From contig USNR01000033.1 of assembly GCA_900556135.1 (NCBI GenBank), positions 1-14,288 on the forward strand: DNA of 14,288 nt, given 5' to 3'. The translations under genes and the position numbers were made by a program. Every line of letters starts with the position of its first letter. The first letter of the stretch is position 1. The notes beneath the pieces are model-generated. The model saw only the letters and a list, made by a program, of their open reading frames with translations, did no database searches and was not told the DNA's origin. Origin of the DNA: an uncultured Clostridium sp. (GTDB lineage: Bacteria; Bacillota; Clostridia; TANB77; CAG-508). Below, piece after piece: positions 6,050-13,196 of this stretch.

Positions 6050-8383
6050 TTATTTTTTAGGATTTTTTAAGTTTATTACTATTGCATCTTCATTATCAAA
6101 TAAGAATTTTGAATCTGAAGTATCTGTTTGAATAGGATCAATCTCATCTGGAATTGCATCTACTAAAGGATCAACCTCATTTGGTATATCATCATGCAAA
6201 TGTGTTAATTTTTTTGTTCTTCTGGCTTTTTTTGATTTAGATGCACCATCTATAAACTTATCGAAATCATATTCTTTAATCTTTTTAGGTTCTGAGAAAG
6301 ATGCAGATAAGAAGTTTAATGCTCCCTTACCAGTCATGTTTTTACCTTTTTGATCTTTTAATTTATACATACATTGTTTGAATTTTAATGTTTGTACTTT
6401 TCCAGGTTTGTATTTTATTTTGTAGTTGTAACCAATATCAGAATATTTAGGATCATAAGAGCCTTTATCTGAATTGTATGTCTTTTTGTAATCCCATTCA
6501 CGTTTATCACCAATTTCTAATGACCACCAATCGTTGTCCTCTGGAGAGTTATTACCGAAAACAATTTTATTGTGACAGTTAGATAATATTGTTTGTCTGT
6601 TCTTGCTTTCTTTTGTACCTAGCTGTGCTAAGTTTTGAATAGATATTACTGTTGCAACCCTATATTTTCTATATAATGTAAATACTGGTTCAATAGAATC
6701 ATTAACAAATCCTTGAATCTCATCTATATATAGGAAGTGAGGAACTCTAGATTTTTCTGTTCCAGGTCTTCTTAAAACAGAGTATTGCATTAATAATATA
6801 AAGAATAATCCAAAAGCAGAGTGAATGTTTGGACCTAAGTCCCCACGTCTTGTGCAAACAAAAGTTACTTCTCCGTTTGCCAATGCTTTGTCGTAATTAA
6901 TATTATTTGTTCTATTACATAATATATTTTTTACTCCAGGATATCTTAATAATGTATCTAATTGAGTAAGTGCAGGAGTAACAAATTTTTCCATTTCAGC
7001 TTTTCCATTAGATCCTTCATAGAAGTTCTTTTCAAAATATCTAATTAAAGCAGAATGTTTTTGTACTAATTCTTCATCTTCTTTTAATTTCTCACAATAA
7101 GCTTGAGTTATTTCAAAGTCAGTTAAACAATCTTGTAAGTCCTCTAATGTAGGTAATTCTCCATCATGTAATTTTGGATAAACTTCCTTTAATAATATTG
7201 CAATGTTTTCTACTGCTTGAGTAGCTGCATTTGCTCTAAATGCAAGTGTTGTATCCATATTTTTAGAATTATATAAACCTTTTAAAACGGTTGAAATAGC
7301 TAAACCTGTTTGCAAAGAATCTTCATAAACAAATGGGTTTAAACCAATTGAGTTAGGATTATTAGGATCTATAACATTATAAGTTAAACCATAACTATCA
7401 GCGACTTTGGTCATATGAGATAAAGATTCGATATCAGGGCAAAGGTAGGTTAAACCTAAATCTCTATAAATGTTTTTACCATTTGACTTGCTTAGAATCA
7501 TTTTACTCATATATGTATTATAAACATTTTCTTTTCCTTCTACAATTGATAACATATTTAATGAAAAATGTTTGTTTAAGTAATCATTATCATAAGGACA
7601 ATTTAAAGTAGCAAGACCAGTTTTTAATGCTGTAAATCCCATTTCCTTAGAAACTTCACTAAAGAAGAATTTTTTATCTAAGTCTTTAGCAATCATTGGC
7701 TCAAATATAAGAGATGTTTTTCCAGCACCAGAGATACCTGCAACTAACATTTGTAAAAATCTTTGCTCTTCTGCAATTTTTATTGTTTTACCACTATCAG
7801 TGTCTCTACACATAGACATTTCGCAAGTATAAGGACCAGTACCAATTGTTTTATCAGATAAATCAATTCCACCATAATCACCAATAGAATCTACAATATC
7901 CTTAGTATCATGAACTACTGTTAATAACCATCTTATCAACATATAAAATGTTGTAAGAGGTAGATATAATGCTAATGCTGAAAATGCTGGTTTTACTAAA
8001 TATGAAAAGTTACTTACAATCTCAGGATAATTAGGAACAGAGATTAAAAATAACCATCCAGCTGCATTAATCCATTGTGTGAACATGGAAATTATTATTA
8101 TATACAAACTTATTAAATACACATCAAAGAATGCTACTTTATCTTTATCACTCTTACAGAATTTAGAAGAGAATGAAAATAGAAAAGCAAATACTGGACA
8201 TGCAACGGCTAGAGTATATTGAATTGGTCCCCAATAAGATGCACTCATTCCAGTAAATATCATAAGTAACATTTCTACAACTCTATCTACTACTATGTAT
8301 GCAGTGAACATTGTTAAGATGTATGTTAAGAATGTGTTTCTATCAGTTTTCAAAAATTTTAAAAATTTATCAAATGTCTTCAA
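6050..8383 (-). CDS. VirD4/TraG-type coupling ATPase, membrane anchored, 777 aa
   Basis: Type IV coupling proteins pump or hand over DNA-protein substrates at a membrane channel. Four hydrophobic segments (about 18-45, 52-72, 86-115, 128-156) anchor the N terminus. The motor domain has Walker A GISGAGKTS (216-224) and Walker B HFLYIDEIQ (549-557), with SIQNLAQLG (581-589) as the sensor-like Gln motif; the helical region between them (about 375-480) is in the place of the all-alpha domain. The C terminus is first basic (716-726), then very acidic with an 11-residue imperfect tandem repeat (IPNEVDP/IPDEIDP, 731-752). Start is TTG at 8383 with GTGGTGG (8390-8396) 6 nt away. No relaxase, VirB4 or other channel gene is visible, so it is an orphan here, or its partners are elsewhere. 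Base composition is similar to neighbours. Confidence 0.88.
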   Translation of the reverse strand: MKTFDKFLKFLKTDRNTFLTYILTMFTAYIVVDRVVEMLLMIFTGMSASYWGPIQYTLAVACPVFAFLFSFSSKFCKSDKDKVAFFDVYLISLYIIIISMFTQWINAAGWLFLISVPNYPEIVSNFSYLVKPAFSALALYLPLTTFYMLIRWLLTVVHDTKDIVDSIGDYGGIDLSDKTIGTGPYTCEMSMCRDTDSGKTIKIAEEQRFLQMLVAGISGAGKTSLIFEPMIAKDLDKKFFFSEVSKEMGFTALKTGLATLNCPYDNDYLNKHFSLNMLSIVEGKENVYNTYMSKMILSKSNGKNIYRDLGLTYLCPDIESLSHMTKVADSYGLTYNVIDPNNPNSIGLNPFVYEDSLQTGLAISTVLKGLYNSKNMDTTLAFRANAATQAVENIAILLKEVYPKLHDGELPTLEDLQDCLTDFEITQAYCEKLKEDEELVQKHSALIRYFEKNFYEGSNGKAEMEKFVTPALTQLDTLLRYPGVKNILCNRTNNINYDKALANGEVTFVCTRRGDLGPNIHSAFGLFFILLMQYSVLRRPGTEKSRVPHFLYIDEIQGFVNDSIEPVFTLYRKYRVATVISIQNLAQLGTKESKNRQTILSNCHNKIVFGNNSPEDNDWWSLEIGDKREWDYKKTYNSDKGSYDPKYSDIGYNYKIKYKPGKVQTLKFKQCMYKLKDQKGKNMTGKGALNFLSASFSEPKKIKEYDFDKFIDGASKSKKARRTKKLTHLHDDIPNEVDPLVDAIPDEIDPIQTDTSDSKFLFDNEDAIVINLKNPKK

Positions 8384-8433
8384 AAAAATCCACCACTTTC
8401 AATTTTTCTTACTATATATAAATATACATATAT

Positions 8434-8462
8434 ATTATCTTATAAAATCGAGAAAAAAACAA
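8434..8462 (-). promoter_or_regulatory. Probable promoter of the coupling ATPase gene
   Basis: Read on the - strand: TTGTTT (8462-8457), 17-nt spacer, GATAAT (8439-8434), five of six bases of the -10 consensus. This leaves a short AT-rich leader before the GTGGTGG ribosome binding site and TTG start. AT richness makes chance matches common. Confidence 0.4.
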
Positions 8463-8532
8463 GGGTTTTGGGCAATTTTGTTAAAAAAATGATAAACAGA
8501 TTAAGTAATAGTAAAGATTATTTGGAATATAT

Positions 8533-8566
8533 TTGTTTTAAGAAGCGTATTTATATGCTTAAACAA
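8533..8566. repeat. Imperfect palindrome upstream of the flippase gene
   Basis: TTGTTT (8533-8538) and AAGC (8543-8546) pair with GCTT (8557-8560) and AAACAA (8561-8566); the left side carries four extra bases. The inner parts AAGCGTAT and ATATGCTT also pair apart from one base. It lies just before the GGAGG site at 8577 and could be an operator or a leader hairpin. Confidence 0.35.
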
Positions 8567-8576
8567 AAATGCTGTT

Positions 8577-8581
8577 GGAGG
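8577..8581 (+). promoter_or_regulatory. Ribosome binding site that sets the flippase start
   Basis: GGAGG at 8577-8581 lies 5 nt before ATG 8587. The in-frame ATG at 8569 is upstream of it and has no purine-rich site of its own, so translation most likely begins at 8587. Confidence 0.6.
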
Positions 8582-8586
8582 ATGTA

Positions 8587-10179
8587 ATGCATAAAATAAA
8601 AAAACAAAGCTTTGTACAAGGAATTGTTACATTAATGTTTTCGCAAGTGTTTATAAAGATTTTTGGATTGGTTTATAAATTATATCTAACAAATAAAGAA
8701 GGATTTGGAGATAGTGGGAATGCAATATGTAGTAGTGGTTTTCAAATATATGCGTTATTACTAACTATCTCATCTGTGGGTGTGCCAAGTGCTGTGTCTA
8801 AATTAGTTTCTGAAAGAGTTTCTATAGGAGACGAGAGAGGTGGAAAAAGAATATTTAAAATTGCGTTTGCATTGTTTTCTGTTGTAGGATTTATTAGCTC
8901 GACTTTTTTATTTATTAATGCGAATTTTATAGCGGTAAAAATATTACAAATTCCTGAAGCAGAGCTAACATTACAAGTTTTGGCACCTTCAATTTTCTTT
9001 GTTTCAATTATTTCTGTATTTAGAGGATATTTTAATGCTAAAGAAAATATGAGACCTACAGCTAACTCTCAAGCAATAGAACAATTTGTAAAAACTATTT
9101 TTACGATAGGGATTGTTGAATATATTTGTGCGTATATAAGTGCACCTAGCAAAACGGCAATAATGGCTGCAGGAGCAAGTGTTGCAACAACTATTGCTAC
9201 TTTTATTGGTTTTCTTTATCTGTTTAGTTATTATAAAAGAGATAAATATGTAAGAACAATAAATGGAAGGGAAAAGCAGGACCGAATTATTACGATTATA
9301 AAAAATATTGCTGTAGTATCAGCACCTATTACAATTAGTGCTATATTAGGAACTATAAATAAAAATATTGACTCTGTAACAATTGTTAGAGGACTTCAAA
9401 ATTATATGACAGCAGAAGAGGCGAAAATTCAGTATGGAATATTAAGCGGAAAAGTAGAAACATTAATAACTCTTCCAATGTCTTTTAATATTGCATTAAC
9501 TACTAGTTTAATTCCTGCTGTTGCGGCTGCAAAAGCTAGAAATTGTTTAAAAGATGTGGAAAAGAAGATTAATATTTCGCTATTAATTACTATTTTAATT
9601 GGCCTTCCAAGCTCAATTGGAATGATAATTTTTGCAAAACAAATCTTAAGTTTATTATTTCCAAATGCAAGTTCGGGAGCTTTTATATATCAAATAAGTT
9701 CTATATCGATAGTGTTTGTATTGCTAAACCAAACTATAACAGGAGTATTGCAAGGATTAGGAAAACAGTTTGTGCCTGTATTATCGTTGTTATGTGGAGT
9801 TATAGTAAAGTTGATTGCAAATTTAATATTAATTCCGATGGATATGAATAAGTTTATATTAGGAGGAACTGCAGGAGCAGCATTAGGTACAACTTTATGC
9901 TATGCGATTTCTATGGTTATAAATTTCGTGTGGTTGAATAGAAACATAAATATAAAATTTAATAAAATAAAATTTATAGTAAAGCCGGTTGGATGTGTGT
10001 TTATTATGGCATTGACATCAAAAATTATCTTTTTTGTATTAAAAGGAATAATACATGAAAAATTGGCTACAATACTATCAATAATAAGTGCAATAGCCAT
10101 TTATATTTTGTGTGTAGCAAATGCAAAAATATTTGAAAAAGGAGAGTTGAAATCGAAAAAAAACATTAAAATATATTGA
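8587..10179 (+). CDS. MurJ/SpoVB-type lipid-linked oligosaccharide flippase, 530 aa
   Basis: A polytopic membrane protein with about 14 hydrophobic segments, normal in length for the SpoVB/MurJ/polysaccharide-export branch of the MATE-like superfamily. The opening (KQSFVQGIVTLMFSQVFIKIFGLVYKLYLTNKEG) with a helix-1 FGLVYK motif and the following SVGVPSAVSKLVSE segment are characteristic. Also visible are LQVLAPSIFFVSIISVFRGYF and, near the middle, GILSGKVETLITLPMS, both family hallmarks. Such proteins flip lipid II or related undecaprenyl-linked sugars across the membrane for peptidoglycan, spore cortex or polysaccharide synthesis. By eye it cannot be decided whether this is the essential MurJ, SpoVB, or a YabM-like paralogue. 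Proximity to an HU gene recalls the spoVB-like/hup neighbourhood in Clostridia. It is divergent from the coupling ATPase gene. Confidence 0.88.
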   Translation: MHKIKKQSFVQGIVTLMFSQVFIKIFGLVYKLYLTNKEGFGDSGNAICSSGFQIYALLLTISSVGVPSAVSKLVSERVSIGDERGGKRIFKIAFALFSVVGFISSTFLFINANFIAVKILQIPEAELTLQVLAPSIFFVSIISVFRGYFNAKENMRPTANSQAIEQFVKTIFTIGIVEYICAYISAPSKTAIMAAGASVATTIATFIGFLYLFSYYKRDKYVRTINGREKQDRIITIIKNIAVVSAPITISAILGTINKNIDSVTIVRGLQNYMTAEEAKIQYGILSGKVETLITLPMSFNIALTTSLIPAVAAAKARNCLKDVEKKINISLLITILIGLPSSIGMIIFAKQILSLLFPNASSGAFIYQISSISIVFVLLNQTITGVLQGLGKQFVPVLSLLCGVIVKLIANLILIPMDMNKFILGGTAGAALGTTLCYAISMVINFVWLNRNINIKFNKIKFIVKPVGCVFIMALTSKIIFFVLKGIIHEKLATILSIISAIAIYILCVANAKIFEKGELKSKKNIKIY

Positions 10180-10222
10180 AAATTCAAAGTTTTTTTGGAG
10201 AAATATAAAACCTTGAAAGTGG

Positions 10223-10261
10223 CTTAAAATCAATAGTTTTAAGGACTAAATATTTAAAACT
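10223..10261 (+). promoter_or_regulatory. Two overlapping, mutually exclusive short hairpins upstream of HU
   Basis: CTTAAAA (10223-10229) pairs with TTTTAAG (10237-10243); the same middle segment, as AGTTTTAA (10235-10242), also pairs perfectly with TTAAAACT (10254-10261). Only one of the two stems can form at a time. They lie in the 210-nt gap between the flippase and HU genes. No ribosome binding site or terminator is within them; stems of only A-T and few G-C pairs are weak. Confidence 0.25.
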
Positions 10262-10312
10262 CTTACAGAGACTAAGGATTGAGAGAAAAAATATATAAAA
10301 AAAAGAAGGATT

Positions 10313-10342
10313 TTGCTAAATATTGGCGAATAATGATATTAG
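10313..10342 (+). promoter_or_regulatory. Possible promoter for HU
   Basis: TTGCTA (10313-10318), 18-nt spacer, and an extended -10 TGATATTAG (10334-10342). The -10 hexamer matches four of six consensus bases. No terminator separates HU from the flippase gene, so readthrough is also possible. Confidence 0.3.
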
Positions 10343-10389
10343 TAGAGCTTAAATGATGTCTACATACAAACAAATAGGAGGTAATTTAA

Positions 10390-10668
10390 ATGAACAAATC
10401 TGATTTAATCGCAGCCGTAGCTGCTAAAACAGGAACTACAAAAAAAGATGCTGAAGCAACAATAAATTCTTTTGTTGAGGTTGTAACAGAAGCTTTAGAA
10501 AAGGGAGATAAAGTTCAATTAGTTGGATTCGGATCTTTCGAAGTTAGAAAAAGAGCTGCTAGAAAAGGAAGAAACCCACAAACTAAGGAAGAAATAAAAA
10601 TACCAGCATCAAAAGCTCCAGTATTCAAAGCTGGAAAAGCTTTAAAAGATCTAGTAAACAAAAAATAA
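10390..10668 (+). CDS. hup: HU-type DNA-bending histone-like protein, 92 aa
   Basis: HU forms dimers that bend and compact DNA and help in replication, recombination and repair. The whole family pattern is present: MNKSDLIAAVAAKTGTTKKD at the N-terminal helices, the GFGSFEVRKRAARKGRNPQT signature (46-65) with the DNA-intercalating Pro63 at the arm tip, and IPASKAPVFKAGKALKDLVN at the C-terminal helix. Length of 92 is typical. An ideal AGGAGG (10376-10381) stands 8 nt before the ATG, in keeping with the high expression usual for HU. A cryptic phage HU is possible but the close neighbours look chromosomal. Confidence 0.97.
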   Translation: MNKSDLIAAVAAKTGTTKKDAEATINSFVEVVTEALEKGDKVQLVGFGSFEVRKRAARKGRNPQTKEEIKIPASKAPVFKAGKALKDLVNKK

Positions 10669-10702
10669 TTTGATTATATAAATGATGTATATACATTTAG
10701 AG

Positions 10703-10726
10703 CAAATTTAAAAATTTGTGTATAAT
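10703..10726 (+). promoter_or_regulatory. -10 element with adjoining palindrome downstream of HU
   Basis: A perfect TATAAT is at 10721-10726. Just upstream, CAAATTT (10703-10709) and AAATTTG (10712-10718) form a 7-bp palindrome with a 2-nt centre. The best -35 is TTTAGA at 10696-10701 with a long 19-nt spacer. It could start the transcript described at 10733-10832. Confidence 0.35.
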
Positions 10727-10732
10727 ATGTTT

Positions 10733-10832
10733 AAACTAATAGAAGGTTTTATGATTTTTCTATTAGAATAAAAAGTTAATATTTATAAATAATCAACTTT
10801 AAAGGAGCAAGAAAAAACTTGCTCTTTTTTTT
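10733..10832 (+). ncRNA. Candidate small RNA, or structured HU 3' UTR, about 100 nt
   Basis: Starting about 7 nt after the TATAAT at 10721-10726, the stretch holds a perfect 9-bp stem (10736-10744 with 10758-10766, 13-nt loop), a second stem closed by AAAGTT/AACTTT (10772-10777 with 10795-10800), and the strong terminator 10805-10832. No reading frame with a ribosome binding site is present. It may be an independent small RNA or simply the end of the HU mRNA, whose own terminator is otherwise missing. No known RNA family is recognised. Confidence 0.3.
10805..10832 (+). terminator. Intrinsic terminator
   Basis: GAGCAAG (10805-10811) pairs perfectly with CTTGCTC (10818-10824) around a loop of six A, followed by eight T (10825-10832). 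It ends transcription from HU and/or the candidate small RNA and isolates the downstream DUF308 gene. Confidence 0.92.
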
Positions 10833-10861
10833 CAAAAAATATGGTATATTTGTATTCTTTG

Positions 10862-10870
10862 TGATATGAT
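10862..10870 (+). promoter_or_regulatory. Extended -10 promoter for the DUF308 gene
   Basis: TGATATGAT: a TG dinucleotide one base before TATGAT (five of six consensus). No good -35 at the right distance, but an extended -10 can suffice. It lies between the terminator and the GGAGG site of the next gene, where a new promoter is needed. Confidence 0.45.
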
Positions 10871-10900
10871 GTAAAAAAATAAATATTGGAGGTAATGTAT

Positions 10901-11446
10901 ATGGAATATTTACAAAAAATATTAAAAAAATCAGGTTGGATTTCATTAGTAGAATCTGTAATATTTGCAATAATAGGAATTGTGCTAATGCAAAATCCAG
11001 AGGGAACAGTAAAGGTTATAACATATGTATTAGGAGCTATTTTTATTTTAGCAGGAATTTATAAAATAGTAGAATATTTATATGAAAAAGGAAGAGGAGG
11101 ACTATATAGTTATAATATAGTTTATGGACTAATGGCTGTTGTTATAGGAATTGTTACAATGGTATTTAGTGGAACTATTGGAGCTTTATTCAGAATAATA
11201 ATTGGAATATGGATTATATATAGTAGCCTTTTAAGAATGACAACATCTTTCAGACTAAGAGCAGTAGATACAAATATATGGATTGCTTCTCTAACATTAT
11301 CTATCATAATGCTTATATGTGGAATTTATGTTATTGTTAACAGTGGAGCAATTGTTGCAACTATAGGACTATTTATATTAATTTATTCAATAATAGATAT
11401 TATAGAAAATCTTATATTCTTAAAAAATGTTGATAGCATAAAATAA
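10901..11446 (+). CDS. DUF308/HdeD-family six-helix membrane protein, 181 aa
   Basis: Six hydrophobic segments (about 11-31, 37-57, 72-90, 94-112, 126-146, 150-170) arranged as three helical pairs with Gly-rich turns, for example AIIGIVLMQNPEGTVKVITY and VLGAIFILAGIYKIVEYL. This is the layout of the HdeD/DUF308 family; HdeD itself is linked to acid resistance in E. coli, but the biochemical role is unknown and should not be transferred. TTGGAGG (10886-10892) selects ATG 10901 at 8-nt spacing over ATG 10895 and the TTG at 10886. It has its own extended -10 after a terminator and precedes thyA by 45 nt with no terminator, so co-transcription with thyA-folA is likely. Confidence 0.8.
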   Translation: MEYLQKILKKSGWISLVESVIFAIIGIVLMQNPEGTVKVITYVLGAIFILAGIYKIVEYLYEKGRGGLYSYNIVYGLMAVVIGIVTMVFSGTIGALFRIIIGIWIIYSSLLRMTTSFRLRAVDTNIWIASLTLSIIMLICGIYVIVNSGAIVATIGLFILIYSIIDIIENLIFLKNVDSIK

Positions 11447-11491
11447 ATTTATAAAAATCATATAGAGATAAAAATGTAAGGGAGAAAAAAT

Positions 11492-12349
11492 ATGACGCAG
11501 GCAGATAAAGCATTTATAGATACATGCAAAGAAATTATAAAAAATGGATATTCATCAGAAGGTACAGGCGTAAGAACTAGATGGGACGATGGTGCAGAAG
11601 CAAATTACATTTCTATAGTTGGAGTGCAAAATAAATATGATGTTGCAAAAGAATTTCCAATGATTACTTTAAGGAATAATACGAAAACTGTAAAAAATGC
11701 GATAGATGAAATCTTATGGATTTGGCAGAAAAAATCTAATAAAGTATCAGAGTTAAATTCACACATATGGGATCAATGGGCAGGAGAAGATGGTACAATA
11801 GGTAAGGCATATGGATACCAATTGGGAAAGAAGTATGAATTTAAAACTAAAGAAGGAATAAAGCTAATGGACCAGGTTGATTATGTTTTATATTTATTAA
11901 AAAATGATCCTTCTAGTAGACGAATAATGACGAATTTATTTAATCATGAAGAACTAAAAGACATGAATTTGGAACCATGTGCATACGGAACACAGTGGTT
12001 AGTAAAGGAAGGAAAATTGCATTTAATATTAAATCAACGTTCACAAGATATGCTTACAGCAAATGGTTGGAACATAATGCAATATGCAGCTTTACAGCAT
12101 ATGTTTGCACAAGTTTCTGGATTAGAGGTTGGAACTCTAACACATAATATTGGAGATTGTCATATTTATGATAGGCACATACCTCTTGTGGAAAAATTGA
12201 TTGAGGGTGAAGCAATGGATGTTCATCCTAAATTAGTTATAAAAAATCCTACTAAAAACTTTTATGATTTTAAGGTTGAAGATTTTGAAATAGAAGGATA
12301 CGATTATAATAAAGAAATGAAAATAGGAAAAATTCCAGTAGCAATATAG
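11492..12349 (+). CDS. thyA: Thymidylate synthase ThyA, 285 aa
   Basis: Makes dTMP from dUMP with methylene-tetrahydrofolate, releasing dihydrofolate. Catalytic Cys163 is in LEPCAYGTQW (160-169); the dUMP-binding blocks NQRSQDM (181-187; Arg183, Asp186), Asn194 and GDCHIYDRH (221-229; His224, Tyr226) are in place, and RTRW (28-31) supplies the phosphate-binding Arg. The C-terminal FYDFKVEDFEIEGY and final PVAI end are normal. The overall pattern (MTQ.DK start, HIWDQWAGEDGTIGKAYGYQLGKK, EPC.Y.TQW, NIGDCH.Y.RH) resembles the Bacillus ThyA/phage phi3T branch more than E. coli ThyA. A GGGAG site (11480-11484) precedes the ATG. It is followed 17 nt later by dihydrofolate reductase, which recycles its folate product. 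Confidence 0.96.
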   Translation: MTQADKAFIDTCKEIIKNGYSSEGTGVRTRWDDGAEANYISIVGVQNKYDVAKEFPMITLRNNTKTVKNAIDEILWIWQKKSNKVSELNSHIWDQWAGEDGTIGKAYGYQLGKKYEFKTKEGIKLMDQVDYVLYLLKNDPSSRRIMTNLFNHEELKDMNLEPCAYGTQWLVKEGKLHLILNQRSQDMLTANGWNIMQYAALQHMFAQVSGLEVGTLTHNIGDCHIYDRHIPLVEKLIEGEAMDVHPKLVIKNPTKNFYDFKVEDFEIEGYDYNKEMKIGKIPVAI

Positions 12350-12366
12350 AAAAGGAGAATAAAACA

Positions 12367-12861
12367 GTGTTAAGTATAATAGTAGCGAAAGCAAAAAATA
12401 ATATAATAGGAAAAAATAATCAATTATTGTGGCATTTGTCTGATGATATGAAGAGATTTAAAGCATTAACAACGGGACATCCTGTAATAATGGGAAGAAA
12501 AACATTTGAATCTATAGGAAAGCCACTATCTAATAGAGAGAATATAATATTTACAACAAATCCAGATTTTGAAGTTGAAGGTGAAAACGTTAAAGTAGTT
12601 CATTCAATAGAAGATATAAAAGAATATATTAACAATGATGATATAAATGCATTTGTAATTGGTGGAGCAATGATTTATAATTTGTTGATGCCATATGTTA
12701 AAGTGCTATATGTTACAGAAATTAATAAGGACTTTGAAGGAGACACATTCTTTAATAAAATTAATGAAGATGAATGGAAAGAAATAAGCAGACAAGAAGG
12801 TCCAGCTGACGAAGAAAATGATTTTACTTATGACTATGTTGTATATAAAAGAGTTGATTAG
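12367..12861 (+). CDS. folA: Dihydrofolate reductase, 164 aa
   Basis: Reduces dihydrofolate to tetrahydrofolate with NADPH, restoring the cofactor consumed by ThyA encoded just upstream. Key blocks: IVAKAKNNIIGKNNQLLWHLSDDM (5-28) with catalytic Asp27, the NADPH-binding PVIMGRKTFESIG (39-51) and FVIGGAMIY (96-104) with the Gly-Gly turn, and the C-terminal TYDYVVYKR (154-162). Length is typical for a chromosomal bacterial enzyme. Start is GTG at 12367, supported by AAAGGAG (12351-12357) at 9-nt spacing. The thyA-folA pair is followed by a strong terminator. Nothing points to a trimethoprim-resistant acquired dfr gene, although this cannot be settled by eye. Confidence 0.96.
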   Translation: MLSIIVAKAKNNIIGKNNQLLWHLSDDMKRFKALTTGHPVIMGRKTFESIGKPLSNRENIIFTTNPDFEVEGENVKVVHSIEDIKEYINNDDINAFVIGGAMIYNLLMPYVKVLYVTEINKDFEGDTFFNKINEDEWKEISRQEGPADEENDFTYDYVVYKRVD

Positions 12862-12867
12862 CGTATG

Positions 12868-12899
12868 AAAACAGACTTGAAAAACAGGTCTGTTTTTTT
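12868..12899 (+). terminator. Intrinsic terminator after folA
   Basis: Arms 12868-12879 and 12885-12896 pair over 12 positions with one G-T wobble around a loop of five A, and the T run reaches 12899. It begins 6 nt after the folA stop codon and closes the DUF308-thyA-folA unit. Confidence 0.92.
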
Positions 12900-12928
12900 G
12901 TGGAAATATTTACTAAAAGAACAAGAAA

Positions 12929-12956
12929 AAGACACAATTAAAATGTACAATATAAT
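12929..12956 (+). promoter_or_regulatory. Promoter-like element downstream of folA
   Basis: AAGACA (12929-12934; four of six of TTGACA), 16-nt spacer, and a perfect TATAAT (12951-12956). It would begin a transcript near 12963 that runs through three hairpins to 13159. Confidence 0.4.
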
Positions 12957-12962
12957 TGTTCA

Positions 12963-13160
12963 AAGGAAAGGAGAGCGATGCGTATAAAAGTGTAAAGAAA
13001 AAATAGAAAGGATAGTGATTATAAAATTTATAAAATAAATTTTTACTGTTATAGAGGTATTATAAGAGAAAAAATAATACCAAACAATAAAATCCCATTT
13101 AAAATAAATTAATATATATACGAAAAAGATACAGAGATAGGTATAACCTCTGTATCTTTA
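12963..13160 (+). ncRNA. Candidate structured small RNA or leader, about 200 nt
   Basis: Downstream of the promoter-like element lie a ribosome binding site with a five-codon frame (MRIKV, 12978-12995), a 9-bp stem made only of A-T pairs (13023-13031 with 13035-13043), an 8-bp stem (13056-13063 with 13074-13081) and a perfect 12-bp terminator-like stem (13125-13159). No known RNA family is recognised, including 6S RNA, tmRNA and SRP RNA. Promoter strength and end are unproven. Confidence 0.28.
13125..13159. terminator. Perfect 12-bp stem, probable terminator
   Basis: AAAGATACAGAG (13125-13136) and CTCTGTATCTTT (13148-13159) are exact reverse complements with an 11-nt loop. The T tract after the + strand stem is short (TTTATTAATG), and on the - strand it is TTTTT. 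It is a moderate, possibly bidirectional terminator in front of rusA. Confidence 0.6.
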
Positions 13161-13196
13161 TTAATGTATTATTGGTTTAAGAAAAGAGATTATCGC

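Noticed and set aside
8295..8492. 65-codon + strand frame overlapping the start of the ATPase gene
   Set aside because: Antisense to the membrane-anchor coding of the ATPase and extends into its promoter region; hydrophobic by virtue of AT content only.
9900..10100. 66-codon - strand frame inside the flippase gene
   Set aside because: Antisense to membrane-helix coding; no ribosome binding site or motif.
10776..10970. 64-codon - strand frame crossing the terminator at 10805
   Set aside because: Spans a strong terminator and the start of the DUF308 gene; Lys/Phe/Ile runs reflect A/T tracts.
12367..12861. Acquired trimethoprim-resistance dfr gene
   Set aside because: It is tightly paired with thyA, has host-like composition and no adjoining integron or insertion sequence.
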